A DNA stretch of 64,000 nt from Phragmites australis (taxonomy: Eukaryota; Streptophyta; Magnoliopsida; Poales; Poaceae). Position 1 is the stretch's first letter, and each line of letters opens with the position of its first letter. Positions 44,631 to 56,518 of this stretch are shown in pieces. The stretch is taken from contig NC_084927.1 in the NCBI RefSeq assembly GCF_958298935.1, positions 15,156,001-15,220,000 on the forward strand. Direction: 5' to 3'. A program made the position numbers and the translations under genes. The notes beneath the pieces were generated by a model. It was not told the origin of the DNA and ran no database searches. It saw only the letters and a program-made list of their open reading frames with translations.

Positions 44631-46112
44631 TTAGTGTTGGAGCACCTCGTCGATGAGCCTGTCGACGTTGCGCATGGAACGTCCGCCGGGCCGCGCCGCG
44701 GCCACGGCGCTTTCCCTTAGCTCCGCCACGCGCCGCCGCATCTCCTGTCCCTTCTCTCCCTCCATGGCCTCTCGTATGAGTGCCTCCACCTCAGTGCGTC
44801 GCACCTCGTCGCCGACCTCCATACCGATGCCCCACTCGGTGCGCTTGTACCGGCAGTTGGTCTGCTGCTCGGCGAAGAAGGGCCAGCACACCATCGGCAC
44901 GCCGCCGCAGATGCTCTCCAGCGTCGAGTTCCAGCCGGAGTGCGTCAGGAACACCCCTACAGCCTCGTGCGCCAGCACCGCCGCCTGCGGGCACCACGTC
45001 GACAGCATGCTCCGGCCCTCCGTCGCGGCCGCAAACTCTGGCGGCAGACCGGGGGACTCGTCGCCCTTGACGAGGTCCGGGCGCACGTTCCAGAGGAAGG
45101 CGTAGCCGGTGTTGGCCAGCCCCCACGCGAACTCGGCCAGCTGCTCGTTGGACATTACCGTGATGCTCCCGAAGTTGACGTACACGACGGAGCGCGGCGC
45201 GCGGCCGTCGAGCCACCGGAGCGGCGCGTCCTGCTCCTTCCACAGGTTGGACCCGATGGCGGCGACTGGGCTGTCATCGGGCACGTTGTTCCGCACCGTC
45301 AGCGGGAGCGGACCCACGGTGTAGACGGGTGGCAGGAGCTCCGCCATGGCGTCCAGCAGCGGCGCCTCGAGCTCGTCGAAGGTGTTGATGACCACGGCTG
45401 ACGCCTGCGACATGGCGGCCGTCTCGTGGATGAAGAAGTTGAGCATGATGTCGTCCGGGTCCGTGGTGCGCACGAAGCTCGGGAAGTCGCGCAGGCGCAG
45501 GCCATCCCTCGGCGCGCCCGGGATCCAGTCGACGACGGTGGTGTCCAGGTACCCGTCGCAGAGCTGCGCCTCGTCCTTGAGCGGCACGAGGCCGCGCTCG
45601 ACGAGGTGCCGGTAGTGGTAGTAACCGATGAAGCCGCAGGCGCTGGCGGTCCAGAGCGTGGCGCAGCGGAGCCCCAGCTCCCGCGCGGCGCGGAGCGCGA
45701 AGGTCATGGTGCTGTCGCCGACGACGCATGTCACGGGTGGCATCTCGCCGTCGCCGCCCTCGGCCTCGGCGTTGAGCCTGGCGATGAGGCCCTTGAACCT
45801 GGGCAGGCAGGTGGTCATGGTGGAGCGGCAGAGCGCGGGGACGTCCTGGGTGGCGTCGGCGTCGTAGCGCGGGAGGCCGTCGTCGATGGCGGCGAAGCGG
45901 AACCCGGGCGCGCCGTCGAGCGCCCGCGGGCCACGCGCGCGCAGGTGGCGGCGGTGGTTGAACTCGTTGTTGACGAAGGTGACGTGGAAACCCCGCGCGT
46001 GGAGGAGCTTGGCCAGCTGCAGCATCGGCGTCACGTGGCCCTGCGCCGGGTACGGGACCATCACCACGTGCGGCGGCCGCCGCTCACCCTCCGCCGGCGG
46101 CAGCGATCCCAT
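44631..46112 (-). CDS. Family-1 UDP-glycosyltransferase (UGT85-like)
   Basis: A 493-residue intact, intronless, GC-rich frame, ATG at 46110-46112 and TAA at 44631-44633. It transfers a sugar, normally glucose from UDP-glucose, to a small lipophilic acceptor in the cytosol. The N-terminal acceptor domain has PYPAQGH with catalytic His26; Asp133 in VVGDS is the likely partner of the dyad. The C-terminal PSPG box spans about 373-416: WCPQ, HSGWNSTLES, GVPMVCWP, ending EQQ (Gln fits glucose preference). Length is normal. Overall style resembles UGT85 enzymes, which include cyanohydrin and terpenoid glucosyltransferases, but the acceptor cannot be read from sequence. The gene stands alone between a Copia LTR remnant (70 bp from its stop) and a CACTA end (0.65 kb from its start). 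Nothing suggests loss of function. Confidence 0.95.
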   Translation of the reverse strand: MGSLPPAEGERRPPHVVMVPYPAQGHVTPMLQLAKLLHARGFHVTFVNNEFNHRRHLRARGPRALDGAPGFRFAAIDDGLPRYDADATQDVPALCRSTMTTCLPRFKGLIARLNAEAEGGDGEMPPVTCVVGDSTMTFALRAARELGLRCATLWTASACGFIGYYHYRHLVERGLVPLKDEAQLCDGYLDTTVVDWIPGAPRDGLRLRDFPSFVRTTDPDDIMLNFFIHETAAMSQASAVVINTFDELEAPLLDAMAELLPPVYTVGPLPLTVRNNVPDDSPVAAIGSNLWKEQDAPLRWLDGRAPRSVVYVNFGSITVMSNEQLAEFAWGLANTGYAFLWNVRPDLVKGDESPGLPPEFAAATEGRSMLSTWCPQAAVLAHEAVGVFLTHSGWNSTLESICGGVPMVCWPFFAEQQTNCRYKRTEWGIGMEVGDEVRRTEVEALIREAMEGEKGQEMRRRVAELRESAVAAARPGGRSMRNVDRLIDEVLQH

Positions 46113-46211
46113 GGCTTGCTCGCTACCACACTAAGTTCAGCTCGCCGCGGAAACTACTCGCTTGCTAGAATCTGAGGTGCAACTTGAGCTCCTGCCTCCA
46201 GCTGAGGTGCC

Positions 46212-46219
46212 GTTATATC
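46212..46219 (-). promoter_or_regulatory. Possible TATA box of the UGT gene
   Basis: The minus strand reads GATATAAC about 100 bp upstream of the ATG. Spacing is plausible for a plant promoter; the sequence is a weak match, and no other TATA-like motif is closer. Confidence 0.4.
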
Positions 46220-46769
46220 GGTGCCGCCGTGTTCACGAGATGTTGGTGGGTTGGCGTCTCCGGAGATTGCGTGGTGTCTGCACGGCGGGATCGGATCGGG
46301 CCACATGCATTATTGTACGTGCGTCACGGTGTAGGCCGGGCTCGAGATTCGTGCACGGTTGCCTAGTAGTAGTATTTTGTTTGTGTACGGCGTATAATTT
46401 GTTGGGATTCTTGCACGTGGAAGTCAGTGTCGATCGTCTGGATTTTGTGCTGCACGCGGTCCACGCTCTTGCAATATTCTATTATACTGCACAAAATCAA
46501 TGGGATTCTTCACCTGATCCCGTTTATTAGGAAAGTGCATTTCATAATATTGATTAGTCGGAAGCAGGCGGGGTTGCTGCTAACAAAGTAACAATTCACA
46601 GAAATAGTCCTAATCTACCTGTTGAAATGATCCTTCTTGTCATCTGCATTATTGACTATCCCCAAAATATGGCATTTTCACTATAAAATAATGATTTAGT
46701 GGGACACTCCTCTACAAATAGTTTTTTAAGCCGTCTGTGAAAATATTACTATATACAACTCTAAACTAA
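46220..46769. other. UGT upstream region, otherwise featureless
   Basis: It contains the presumed promoter of the UGT gene. Near 46705 the phrase CACTCCTCTACAAATAG..CCGTCTGTGAAAAT resembles a decayed CACTA end of the family at 50843. No gene is seen. Confidence 0.35.
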
Positions 46770-47030
46770 CACTACTACAGAAATGGTTATTAGTGCTGGC
46801 TCAAAAACGTCATCAATGATGGCTTTTGAACTGACACTGATTACTCGGCTCTGATAGTCACGGAGTATCAGTGCCGATTTATGAACCGACACTGATAATG
46901 AGTATCAGCATTGGTCCATAACAAAGAATCGGCACTGATACTCAGACTACCAGTGCTGGTCCATAAGAATGAACCGGCATTGATAATCTGAGTATCAGTA
47001 CTGGCTAGTGTAACAAGTCAGCATTGATAC
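46770..47030. mobile_element. One end of a CACTA transposon
   Basis: It begins CACTACTACAGAAATGG and continues with subterminal repeats (ATCAGTGCCGATT, GAACCGGCATTGATA) related to those of the element at 41271. The bases before it are TAA. I could not find a matching GTAGTAGTG end downstream within the window, so the element is truncated or rearranged, and its true right border is unknown. Confidence 0.7.
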
Positions 47031-49244
47031 TTCTGTAGGCACAAATATATTATGAATTCAATAATATAGCATTTAAAATTTGATTTTAAATTTGTATTCA
47101 AATATATGTAAGTATTCATCATAGGAGGATATATACACATGGAACACAAATTGTCCATCCACATCCACAAATAATCATGAGTTCATCAATATCCACACAT
47201 AAATATTATTATAGTTCACGTCATAGCTTAAACACATTGCAAATGCACTCATCCTAATTTTACAGTGCACGCCGAATCATATTGTCTTCATAGTTCACAT
47301 ATATGATATCAACTCCATATATCTCATCCAAATGGCATAGTTCATAAACTTAGCCACTCCATGACATAACGTAAGAGTGGACCCAAGCTAACATCCAAAT
47401 GCATCATGTTGTTCTAGTAACAATCCTATAGACAAAGAGCATGAATATGAAGAGAAAATTTGATAATATATGAAACAATACTATAGACCAAAATCCATTG
47501 TACCAACCGTATCAAGCGCATGTAACCGCGACAGACTCATAGTCATTGAAGCCATATCCTCTCCATTCTACTTAAGCGCTTTCAATTTCAAATAGTTGTA
47601 GTCAGGTAAGATGTACTCAACTTGATCCTCAATCTCCTGCAAAACCACTGCCATCGCGTTTTTTTAGCCATATGGATCTAAGGTGATTGGATGCTAGAGA
47701 CAACAATATTGATAGTTTTTTCATTTGTCGACATCTAAAAACTAATTGATATCTTTCTTGTACAACTATCACCTATAGTGGTAGACCCGTCTAGGAGAAT
47801 GACGAGGAGCAACCCTGAGGTGGTGGGATGTTTTAATAGAGAGTTACAGATGGCTCCAAACAAGAACTGTTTGTACTGTTAATTTGAACATGATTTCGGA
47901 TAAACTTTTTAAATCTTGACTATCAATATCATTTAAAATATATAGATTGGAAAGATGAAAATGATGTATTTAGATTTTTTTTCTTGAAATATACTTTCAT
48001 AGCATCATAACTTTATGGCATTTTATAAATATATTTCAACATAAATAGTTGTCAAAGTTACATTATGGAGGCTGTATCGTTGTCCAAAAAGTCGAATATG
48101 TGTGACTAGATAGAGTTTATTTTAGTAAAAAATAAGTTTCAATTTGCTTTTAGGAGGTTTGGATAGTGAATGCAATTATCGTGCAAGTAAGAAATGATTC
48201 AATAAATTACAAAATCGAATAGTATAGACAAATTACCTGTTGTACTCATGGCGCCCATGCCTTTCAGAAATGAACATAAATTGTTTTACTTTAATTGCCC
48301 GCCCTTCCACGGCTTCACCTTGTTAAATACCACGCGTATGACGCGAGGGACCTAACTTTAAATTTGAGCCTTCTGATTTGTTGGATGGACGTTAGAGTGC
48401 CATATGCATCCAAATGAATTCATCTTTTTTTTATGCAGTACAGATCAACTCCCAAAGACTTCACACTTGTGGTCGCAAAAGGGGAAAATTACTTTTGTAT
48501 AGACTTTTTTTCCCTTAGCATATACTAATCCTAATACCCTTCTCCTAACTCATCCACTACATCTATTCAGTGCTTCGACTGAGTTTACTCAACAAAAAAC
48601 AAAAGGGAAACCTCACCTCAACAATTGGCTTGTTGGAGCAGATGTTCTTGTTGTGTTCCTGTTGAGGCTGGTGTTTTCTCCTACTTTCAAATACAATAGG
48701 CGATCCTCCTACCCGTTTGTTCTAAAATGAGTTTACTCATGCTTTTACAGTATATTGATTTACTGTTAAAAAAAATCATTAATCAATTCATACAATTACA
48801 TATTCTTCATCCTATATTTAAGCCTATTGAAGTGTCTGTGGATTGTCCACCTTTCTTATCTTAAACTTGAACTATTTGGAGTTTGCAAAGAGTTAGTTTG
48901 CGAGTTTCATCCCTAATTGGCGCAGCTTAAATAAAATAATTGGAGTTCACTCCCATTACATGTTCTGTTGAGGGGTGCTGAAGCATAAGCGAATTACTTA
49001 TCTTTTCCCATAAAATTAAAAAAAATTGGTGAAATATATAGTTGGTACATGTGACGCTAAGATTACAGCCATCACATGCATAGCGTCCAAAAGCAATCCC
49101 AGACTCTTCCGGCCATTGGGTACGGCAATCCTTCGATCATCTCAGGGGCCCAGGGCACATCAATAAGTGGGGAAGAAACGTGGCCGTGCATGGGAGCTAG
49201 CTGCATTATTGGCTTTTTAGGTCGACTCCCGCAGACCCGATATC
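47031..49244. other. No gene seen; AT-rich
   Basis: The first few hundred bases (phrases like CATCCACATCCACAAATAATCATGAG) are typical of non-coding CACTA interiors. The rest shows no repeats, terminal inverted repeats or protein similarity. The GC-richer patch at 49080-49200 has a short open frame without any recognisable domain. Confidence 0.35.
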
Positions 49245-49872
49245 TAAGGCTGGAAATGAATCGGATATAAGTTAAATAGAATATTTTTTACATTACTATC
49301 CATATTTTTAATATGAATATAAATATAAATCTGAATATCCTCTAATATAAATACGAATCGGATTGTTGGAATCCGAATCTATATTCGGATATCTATTCAA
49401 TCGAGTTGTATGCAAATATCCTACACCTTTAACGAGAAGAATTTTTATTTTGGTCCGCAAAAATTCTTTCACATTTGGAAATACAAGAATTATCAAAATT
49501 TTAGAAATTTTGTTTGAAATTCACATCAGGAATTTAAATTTTTATCAAATTTGACTAAAATTTGATCAAATTTGACTGAATTTGTCCCAATTTGATTGGG
49601 TCGGAATATATAAATTTTGTTCATCTCTGAATTTCAAAAACTTTAGTGAAATTTAGTTCCCTAGTTGGCGGATACGGATATTATCCATTTCCATATCCAA
49701 ATTCAAAGCAATTCAGATATCCACATTTGAATTTGAATCTCGAAAACAAATTTGGATATATCCATTTTAGTATCTATTTCATAAACAAATACCAATACAG
49801 ATATCTATATTCGTGTTTTGACAGATAAAAATATCGGATAATTCGAATACTTGCTATCATTTTTCACCCCTA
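49245..49872. mobile_element. Non-autonomous hAT-like element, 628 bp, AT-rich
   Basis: The left end is TAAGGCTGGAAATGA and the right end, reversed, TAGGGGTGAAAAATGA, the classic hAT-type terminus. Flanks CCGATATC (49237-49244) and CCAGTATC (49873-49880) match at 6 of 8 positions. The interior is rich in GGATATC/GATATCC-like inverted motifs and has no transposase. Confidence 0.72.
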
Positions 49873-50011
49873 CCAGTATCCCAATCCACATCCCTGTTGC
49901 TACAATGATGCGAACGGATTTGAGGGTTAGCTGGTGCTCCAGCAGAGCCCGTATGAAGTGCTACAGTGATGTGTGCAGGGTAAGTCTCTATATTTCGGGT
50001 ACTCTTTTCTG

Positions 50012-50222
50012 TCCATATCACTGTTCACAGAGGATGACTATAGACCCAAAAAGATATGAAAAGTAATGAAAGATACGAAATTGTCTGTATCACTGTTCAG
50101 AGAGGATGACTATAGACCCAAAAAGATATGAAAAGTAATGAAAGATACGAAATTGTTTGTATCACTGTTCATAGAGGATGACTATAGATCCGAAAAGATA
50201 TGAAAAGTAATGAAAGATATGA
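50012..50222. repeat. 72-bp tandem repeat, three copies
   Basis: Copies start at 50017, 50089 and 50161 and share ATCACTGTTC..AGAGGATGACTATAGA..AAAGATATGAAAAGTAATG. They are nearly identical, so the expansion is recent. No coding function. Confidence 0.92.
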
Positions 50223-50389
50223 AATATGGTAGGTGATGAAGATGAAAAAAATAAAGGATACTGTAATAGTATTAGAGAATGCTATAATAACGTTATAGGG
50301 GATGGATTTTTAAAGTATCTACTAAAGGTAGCCTAAGCATACGTCACCGCATATAGCCATTCAGCCCACACCATACATGCATTAATTAG

Positions 50390-50790
50390 ATCATGTTTGG
50401 ATCAGCTAGAGCTTATAGAAAGCTGACTTATAGTTTATGGATTATTAAAAGTTGGCTAGTAAAAAGCTGGCTAGCCAGTAAAAAGTTGGGGCTGTTTGAA
50501 TCTCTGAATTTAAGCTGGCTTATTATTAGTTTTAGGTGTTAATTATCTATAGTATCTTTACCATTATTATTGATATGCAAATGCGTGCGAGTGAGCGGGG
50601 TGAAGGGCAAAAGATCTTTTTAACATGCATTAGCTAAAATAAGCTGGCTTTTCCTAGCTTATGAGATTATAAAAAGCTGAGTAGTTGAATTATTATAAAT
50701 TAGATAAAAAGTTAAGCTATTTGAATCATCTAGAGTTTTTAATAGCAGTTTTTTTATAAACTCTGACTTATTCAAAGTACCCTTACACAC
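50390..50790. mobile_element. Candidate MITE, degenerate
   Basis: The left arm ATGTTTGGATCAGCTAGAGC and the reversed right arm (GTACTTTGAATAAGTCAGAG) are loosely complementary over about 40 bp, and AAGCTGGCTT-like motifs repeat inside. No target duplication is clear. This style of sequence is common in grass MITEs. Confidence 0.4.
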
Positions 50791-50842
50791 GCTAACACCA
50801 GCGCGGGCCCTCCATGACGCGATGCCTTCCACTACTAAACAG

Positions 50843-51080
50843 CACTACTACACAGGCGGGTGGAAACACCTTTTCACAGGCGTTTAGCGCACCCGCCTGC
50901 GACTGAAGACATGGATTTCCACAGGCGCAAAACAGACCGCCTGTGGAATTTCCATAGACGGTTCCTTAAGCCAACCGCATGTGGAAATCTATTTTCACAG
51001 GCGGCCCACTTTATGTGCCGCCTATAGATATGAAGATTTCCACAGGCGGATCTCTTACGGAACCGCTTGTGGTATGTATT
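50843..51080. repeat. CACTA terminus and subterminal repeats
   Basis: CACTACTACACAGGCGGGTG at the tip (CAG before it may be the 3-bp duplication), then at least seven copies of CACAGGCGG/CCGCCTGTGG in both orientations. These are the usual binding sites of the TNPA-type protein. Confidence 0.85.
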
Positions 51081-51211
51081 TCTTTCAAAAAAAATATAAT
51101 GAGCATACAGATTTCACACAGATTTCAACAAATTTCAATACAGATTTCAATATCACAAATTTCAATAGCATCACATATTTCACAGATTTTAATATTTAAA
51201 ACAAGTACAAT

Positions 51212-54200
51212 AATATTGACAACACCACAAGTCTTTCCTCTCCCACTCACAAAGCCTCGGATGGCTAGCTAATTCACCTCCGGGATCAAAGAATATGCCA
51301 CTCTTGTGGATGACTTCGTGTAAAATAAACCTGCACATGTCACGTTGGATATTTTGAATATCTTTGTTTGTGAGCGATTGGTCGGTACATTGGATCATCC
51401 GTGCTTGATTGAAAACACAACTAAAAGAGTTAAAACACTCATGACAACGGAAACATAACCAAATAAGAATATGCAGGCGCAATAATGACTTATGTCCTCA
51501 GGGTTCATTGTGTACCTTCCGTTTACCCTAAGAAACTCGCAAACATAATATCCACAAAGAACGCTATTGAAATCTTGTTTGTGGCACTTCAAATAAAAAC
51601 ATGCTTCTATTCGTTAGTTCAATAAGAGTCTTCGTCATAAATAGTAAGATGCAAGCATTACAAATGTGTTATTACCGGAAAGTGTGTACGGATAGCCATC
51701 GCATCCGGTTTGGTCGTATCGTGTATCCCATCTTTCGTTACGTACCACTTGTAGGCCCTATTCGAATGCCAATAATTAATTATCAATTCATAAATGATTT
51801 ATAAGAATTTTATGTATGGGGATTTCTTTTACCTCTGTATAACGTCAATGAAATCTTGATAGGATTTTTGTTTGAAATCAGCTGAGTCAAGGACCACGAG
51901 TCTGCTCGACTTCGGCATCAGTATTATACAAATATAGTGGTTGCTACATGAATACTTATGTTAGATTCTTGATCGATCAACTAAGTTGAATACTTATGTT
52001 AGGTTCATGACGTATCACACTTACTTAAAGTTGTAGGGAGCCAAGATGCAGTCCTTGTCCTGCATTTCTAGCATAGCCCTTCCTATGTAGGCTGACATTT
52101 CGAGCCTTTTTTATTTGGTCAAGTCTTTTAAGACCCTTGCTTTATCCTTTTTACTCTTCCCCTTAATCTGGGGGTCATCATTCCTCAAGTTCACGACCAT
52201 GTTGTGCTAGGAAATTCGTTGCGGATTAATGAATCCGACGTGCCTCTTCAACTTTTTCGCATCGTTAAATTGCATCCTACAGAACAAGTCACTAGTCATT
52301 AGCTTCTATAGCATACATTGGTAGATATATGAATGTAGGGGCAGATTATATGCACTTACAAGCACCACACATTTATGAGATTGATGTCGAGTTTTTCGCA
52401 GCGGAACAAAGCATGCATGTCCTTAAAATCCAACATGAGAAAGGAGTCTCCGCTTAGATAAACGTTAGCGGGGATAGAAGCAATGGTTATGGAGAACCTC
52501 ACGCGACATGCCCGCATGTACCATTCATGGAATTTCCTCATCTCCCATGGACCTTCTTGGAGTTGAAACGATGGCAGAAATGGCTTACCATGCTCATATT
52601 TCTCAGGAACATCCAGTATAGGCAAGAAATCCATCTGAGGGGTACTTAATGTTTTGCCAGTCTCTTTCGCCAAATCGCCCTTTGCTGGAGATTCCTGAGT
52701 GGATGATGCCTTTTGTTTTGAGGACAAAAGCCACCTCTTCACCGGATCAGGTAGAGTCTTCTCATATGGGGTAATCATTTTGGGGACTCTTCGATGCTCA
52801 GGTGATGAATATGCCAGAGACGGTGAAGCATGATGCGAAGATGCATGAGGCGGAGATATTGGGCGTGAGGGCGAAGCTGCCTGAGGAGGAGAGGCTTGGC
52901 TCTGGGGCAGAGTTGCCTAAGGCGTAGAGGCTCGGCTCTGGGGCGTAGGTGCCTGAGGCAGAGATGCTGGGCGCGTGGTCGATGCTGCCTGAGGAGGAGA
53001 GGCTTGGCTCTGGGGTGGAGTTACCTGAGGCGTAGAGGCTCGGCTCTGGGGCGTAGGTGCCTGAGGCAGAGATGCTGGGCACGGGGGCGGCCGTGACGCT
53101 GGCAATTGTGACTTCTGACGGCTGAAGATGATATCCCGTCTGGGCCACAGAATGAAGTTGCCAGCAGCCTCATCGAGAAGCTCGATACCCTCAGGTGTGC
53201 TGATGTCTAGCTTGTACTTCACGAAAAGTGGCTGTACCGAGTCCACTTGCACCTTGGCGTAACCGGCCAGAATGTCTTGATTGTGAAACAAACAGCCTGG
53301 AATGGCCTGGCCCGTGGCCGCCTCGACAATGAAGTCTCCCTTGCCTACCGGAACATGTAGCATGCAAGGGGTAGCCTCTGTGATGTCATCCACATGATAT
53401 CTCTGGTTATCGGCCTACGTGGACCCAACGCTGCTCCGAAAGCCTGGGTTGGTTGGTTGCTCTATCAGCATTAATACCGCTTTTTCCTTCTCCTTTTCAT
53501 TCCACATATTCATGAATTGGACCTTAACCTGTTCTTGTATATGTTCCTCTAGGGTCTTCTTATATCTATTACAGGTCTTGTATTGGCCCGCGGCGTCTGG
53601 GAACCCATGCTTCCAGCCCACTTTTGATCGTATGCCTCGAGTGCGACCCGAGTATTCCTTGTTCCCCAGGGCCTTGGTAAGCAGGTCATTCTCCCTGTCG
53701 GGCTCTAGAGACCTTTCCTTAGCAATCCCTTGAATGGTCTGGGTCACCTCTATGGTCTCGGGGCTATTGAAGGCTAAGTCCCCAGACTCAGTTCATTGTG
53801 ACCGAGCGTAGACCCAGTTCCTGCTTTGCTCCTCATAATTTTTCAAAGGGTTGGGTTTCCCAGCCCGGGCAGCCTCTTCTTCTTGCCTCCTCCACTCAGG
53901 AATTTTGGGGGCGTACCCAGACAAGCCTAGGTGATGGTGGTGCTTGTTCTTCTTCGCAAGGTGCTTGAACGATTCACCCAGTTTGATGACCTTAGGTGTG
54001 GTCTTCTGCCTAACAAACTCTGCCCATTGGTCTGGCGTAATCTTTCCATATTTATTGTAGGTACCAGGTTCTTCTTCACGAATTCCTTATTCAGCTCACT
54101 CTTCCAACCCCAGAAGCTCTTTCCCATAGTTTTCAATGCATTATGTTTGGCGGCTTCCTCTGTTCCCGCGGGGAATCGGATGGTTCTCTGCAATGTTGCT

Positions 54201-54870
54201 CACCGGAACTCCTTCGCCTCATCCGGCAGCAACCGGCAATCAGTTATAGTGATTGGGACGTACTCCTTGACAAGAAATCCGCAATTGTTGCAGAATTTAG
54301 CGCAGGCCTCACGAGGTGCAACAGGCTCCCCTTCAACACCGACCTGTGTTATTGTATAAATGCCGGACGATAACTTGTTTCTGCTACGCTCGCCCCTTCT
54401 TCGTTTCAGCGTAGCCCCAGAGGGACCCAAAGTTTCGGGCACAGAGGTAGCGGTGGGTTGTGGCGCAGATGATCGACGTGAAGATCGTTGCACCCTGACC
54501 CTCTAGAGAGAAAAAAAAGGAGAGTTGAAATAAACAAAAGACATTCCTCCATTTAAGAAGTATAAAATGCATTGACTCAACTAAATACCTCTTCGGTAGG
54601 ATCGTAGTCGTTGTCACTTTCGCGACGTCGGATCTCCCGATCGCACGGAACAGGGCTCGGGCTGTGATACGACCCCGAGCTTTCGCTGTTGTCGGAGGAG
54701 GACGACTGGTGAGGGCTTGGGCTCCTATCCGACCTCTTGCTTGCATCCGCCCCATCTTGTGCTGGTACGTCCTCTATTGGGAGCGGTGTCTGTGCCGCAG
54801 CACCCTCTATTGGGAGCGGGCTTGGGGTCTTATCAGACCTCCTGCTTGCTTCTGGTTTCTTAGACCCCAT
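51212..54870 (-). pseudogene. CACTA TNPA-like / ULP1-protease gene, multi-exon, broken
   Basis: It starts at ATG 54868-54870. Exon 1 is Ser/Pro-rich, with a donor near 54588. Exon 2 (from about 54505) carries the plant transposase (Ptta/En/Spm) region: CNNCGFLVKEYVP, IRFPAGTEEAAKHNALKTMG, WAEFVRQKTTPK, and a GWKHGFPDAAGQYKT tail. Then come the LHVPVGKGDF..DILAGYAKVQVDSV domain, a Pro/Gln/Ser repeat, and MRKFHEWYMRACR..PANVYLSGDSFLMLDFKD. Later exons encode a C48 (Ulp1) cysteine protease: NHY His, VVLDSAD Asp, [14 protein letters not shown]ln/Cys. Damage: stop after KEFR (about 54200), a frameshift near 54062, stops at about 53798, 53413, 52919, 52220 and 52115. TNPA-type proteins bind subterminal repeats; ULP1 domains act on SUMO-like tags, of unknown use in transposons. 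Confidence 0.82.
52850..53090 (-). repeat. 108-bp in-frame tandem repeat in the TNPA/ULP gene
   Basis: Two near-identical units (shared GAGGCTTGGCTCTGGGG at 52891 and 52999) encode about 36 residues each, rich in Pro, Gln, Ser and Ala. The unit length preserves the frame. It forms a disordered linker between the two conserved parts. Confidence 0.8.
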
Positions 54871-54896
54871 GGTACTTACTCAACAACTGGATTATC

Positions 54897-55012
54897 TTAG
54901 AGGAAAGAAAAGGAATCAATGTATGGATTTTAAACTTTTAGAGGAAAGGAAAGGAATCAATGTATGGATTTTAAACTTTTAGAGGAAAGAAAAGGAATCA
55001 ATGTAACAGATC
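54897..55012. repeat. 41-bp tandem repeat, almost three copies
   Basis: The block TAGAGGAAAGAAAAGGAATC plus ATGTATGGATTTTAAACTT repeats with a period of 41 (AGGAAAG at 54901, 54942, 54983). It lies just upstream of the TNPA/ULP start codon. Confidence 0.9.
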
Positions 55013-56518
55013 CAAAAAGATCCTAAAGGAACTGTGACTAGCAAATAACAGGAAATCTACGACAACCCATGGCCTTTTCCTCACTGTTCTGCATCTTTGG
55101 TCGACCTCCTGCTCTCTAACGAGGGAGTACGAGTTCTCAGAACAACTTGTGCGGACTTGGTCCTTGTTATCAATTTGATGTGCAGATCACGCCCCTATGT
55201 GTGATCCAATCTTGAGCATGCTGGTTGTTTTTAGCCAAGAAAAAATTATCCTGTAGGGACTACAGATGGTCCAGTTTTAATAAACTTGCAAAAAACCATA
55301 CATCTTTCACAAATGCTACAGAAGATTTTTACCTCTCAGCCAAATAATGATATGTTCATTTCATTAAACATAAACAAATGTATTGCCCTGACATGCTAAA
55401 TGTAGATACAAGGGATAAACTATGTTTCATTAAACTATGTTTCTTTAGGCAAAAGACCAAAGCTATAGATACAAGGGATGATAAGAGCAATATAATGGGA
55501 AGAATCATAAACTAACTTGATTTAGACCAAGTCATATTGAAGGGCAATCGTGATTGGCCACGTATTATGAATTCATTGCACATTTGCACATGCTATAAAA
55601 GTACCGAATGCTAGTTCAACTAGTAAACTGAAAAACACGATTATAAAAAGATAAATTGGAGTAACCACTCACATATACTAGTTCCTGCAACAAGCCTCGT
55701 ACTGATTCATAAACACTCTAACCAGTATCCCAAACAGATGTATTGATCATTCAATATAGAACAACCTTTGGTACATGTGGATAAATTAACTCCATATCTT
55801 AATTAACCACCATAGAAAAATCTGAATATGGCCTCATGAAACGTAGAGTGAAAGACAACTGAGTAGGTGTTGCTTTGCGGAAGAGAGAAGAAACCGAGCC
55901 TGACTTCATTCTGGAGTGGTGACGTCAATTTCAGCGTTAAGCTCTATTGGCAAGGCCGCTAGGTGTGCCACCGAGCCTGACTGCGCGCATTGGAGCTCAG
56001 CTTAACGTAAGTGCTCATCTCCATCTAGAATTTATTCCCAAATGTGTTCACCCTCGGATGAGATCTTAAACAGGTGATGCATATACACACACGTACATGT
56101 TCAACGGTATTGTGGATTTTCCGTGCACTGAGGATCTAGTGCCCTACAATCTCTCCCTACTTTGTGTAAGGGGTGTGCACATGTGTACGTGCGTCCGTGT
56201 GATGTGAGTGAAGTATGTGTGTCCTAATGTACTCTCTCGAAAAAATCACATATAAGCAAAAAGCCTCTCTTTTTTTTACGGAAGGGCCACAAAAAATCAC
56301 ATAATGCTAAATACAGTTCAGCTAATGATCAATTTCAAATAGTTTCAACATTCATTGTATACAGATTAATGGCTTGCATTATCAATCGGATAAACATCAT
56401 AAAATTTTCACATCATTTATATTCTTTACACGAACTTTAATCTATATAGCAATCACATGTGCACATCGGATGAACATCACAGAAATTGAAGTTCATCACA
56501 CATGAAAAATGGTGACGC
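55013..56518. other. Probable long 5' intron or leader of the TNPA/ULP gene
   Basis: AT-rich, no coding signal. It lies between the promoter-like region at 57295 and the first coding exon at 54870, where CACTA genes often have a leader intron. No splice sites are firmly placed. Confidence 0.35.

Noticed and set aside
44780..46175. Plus-strand frames up to 249 residues opposite the UGT gene
   Set aside because: GC-rich shadows of the minus-strand UGT frame without domains of their own.
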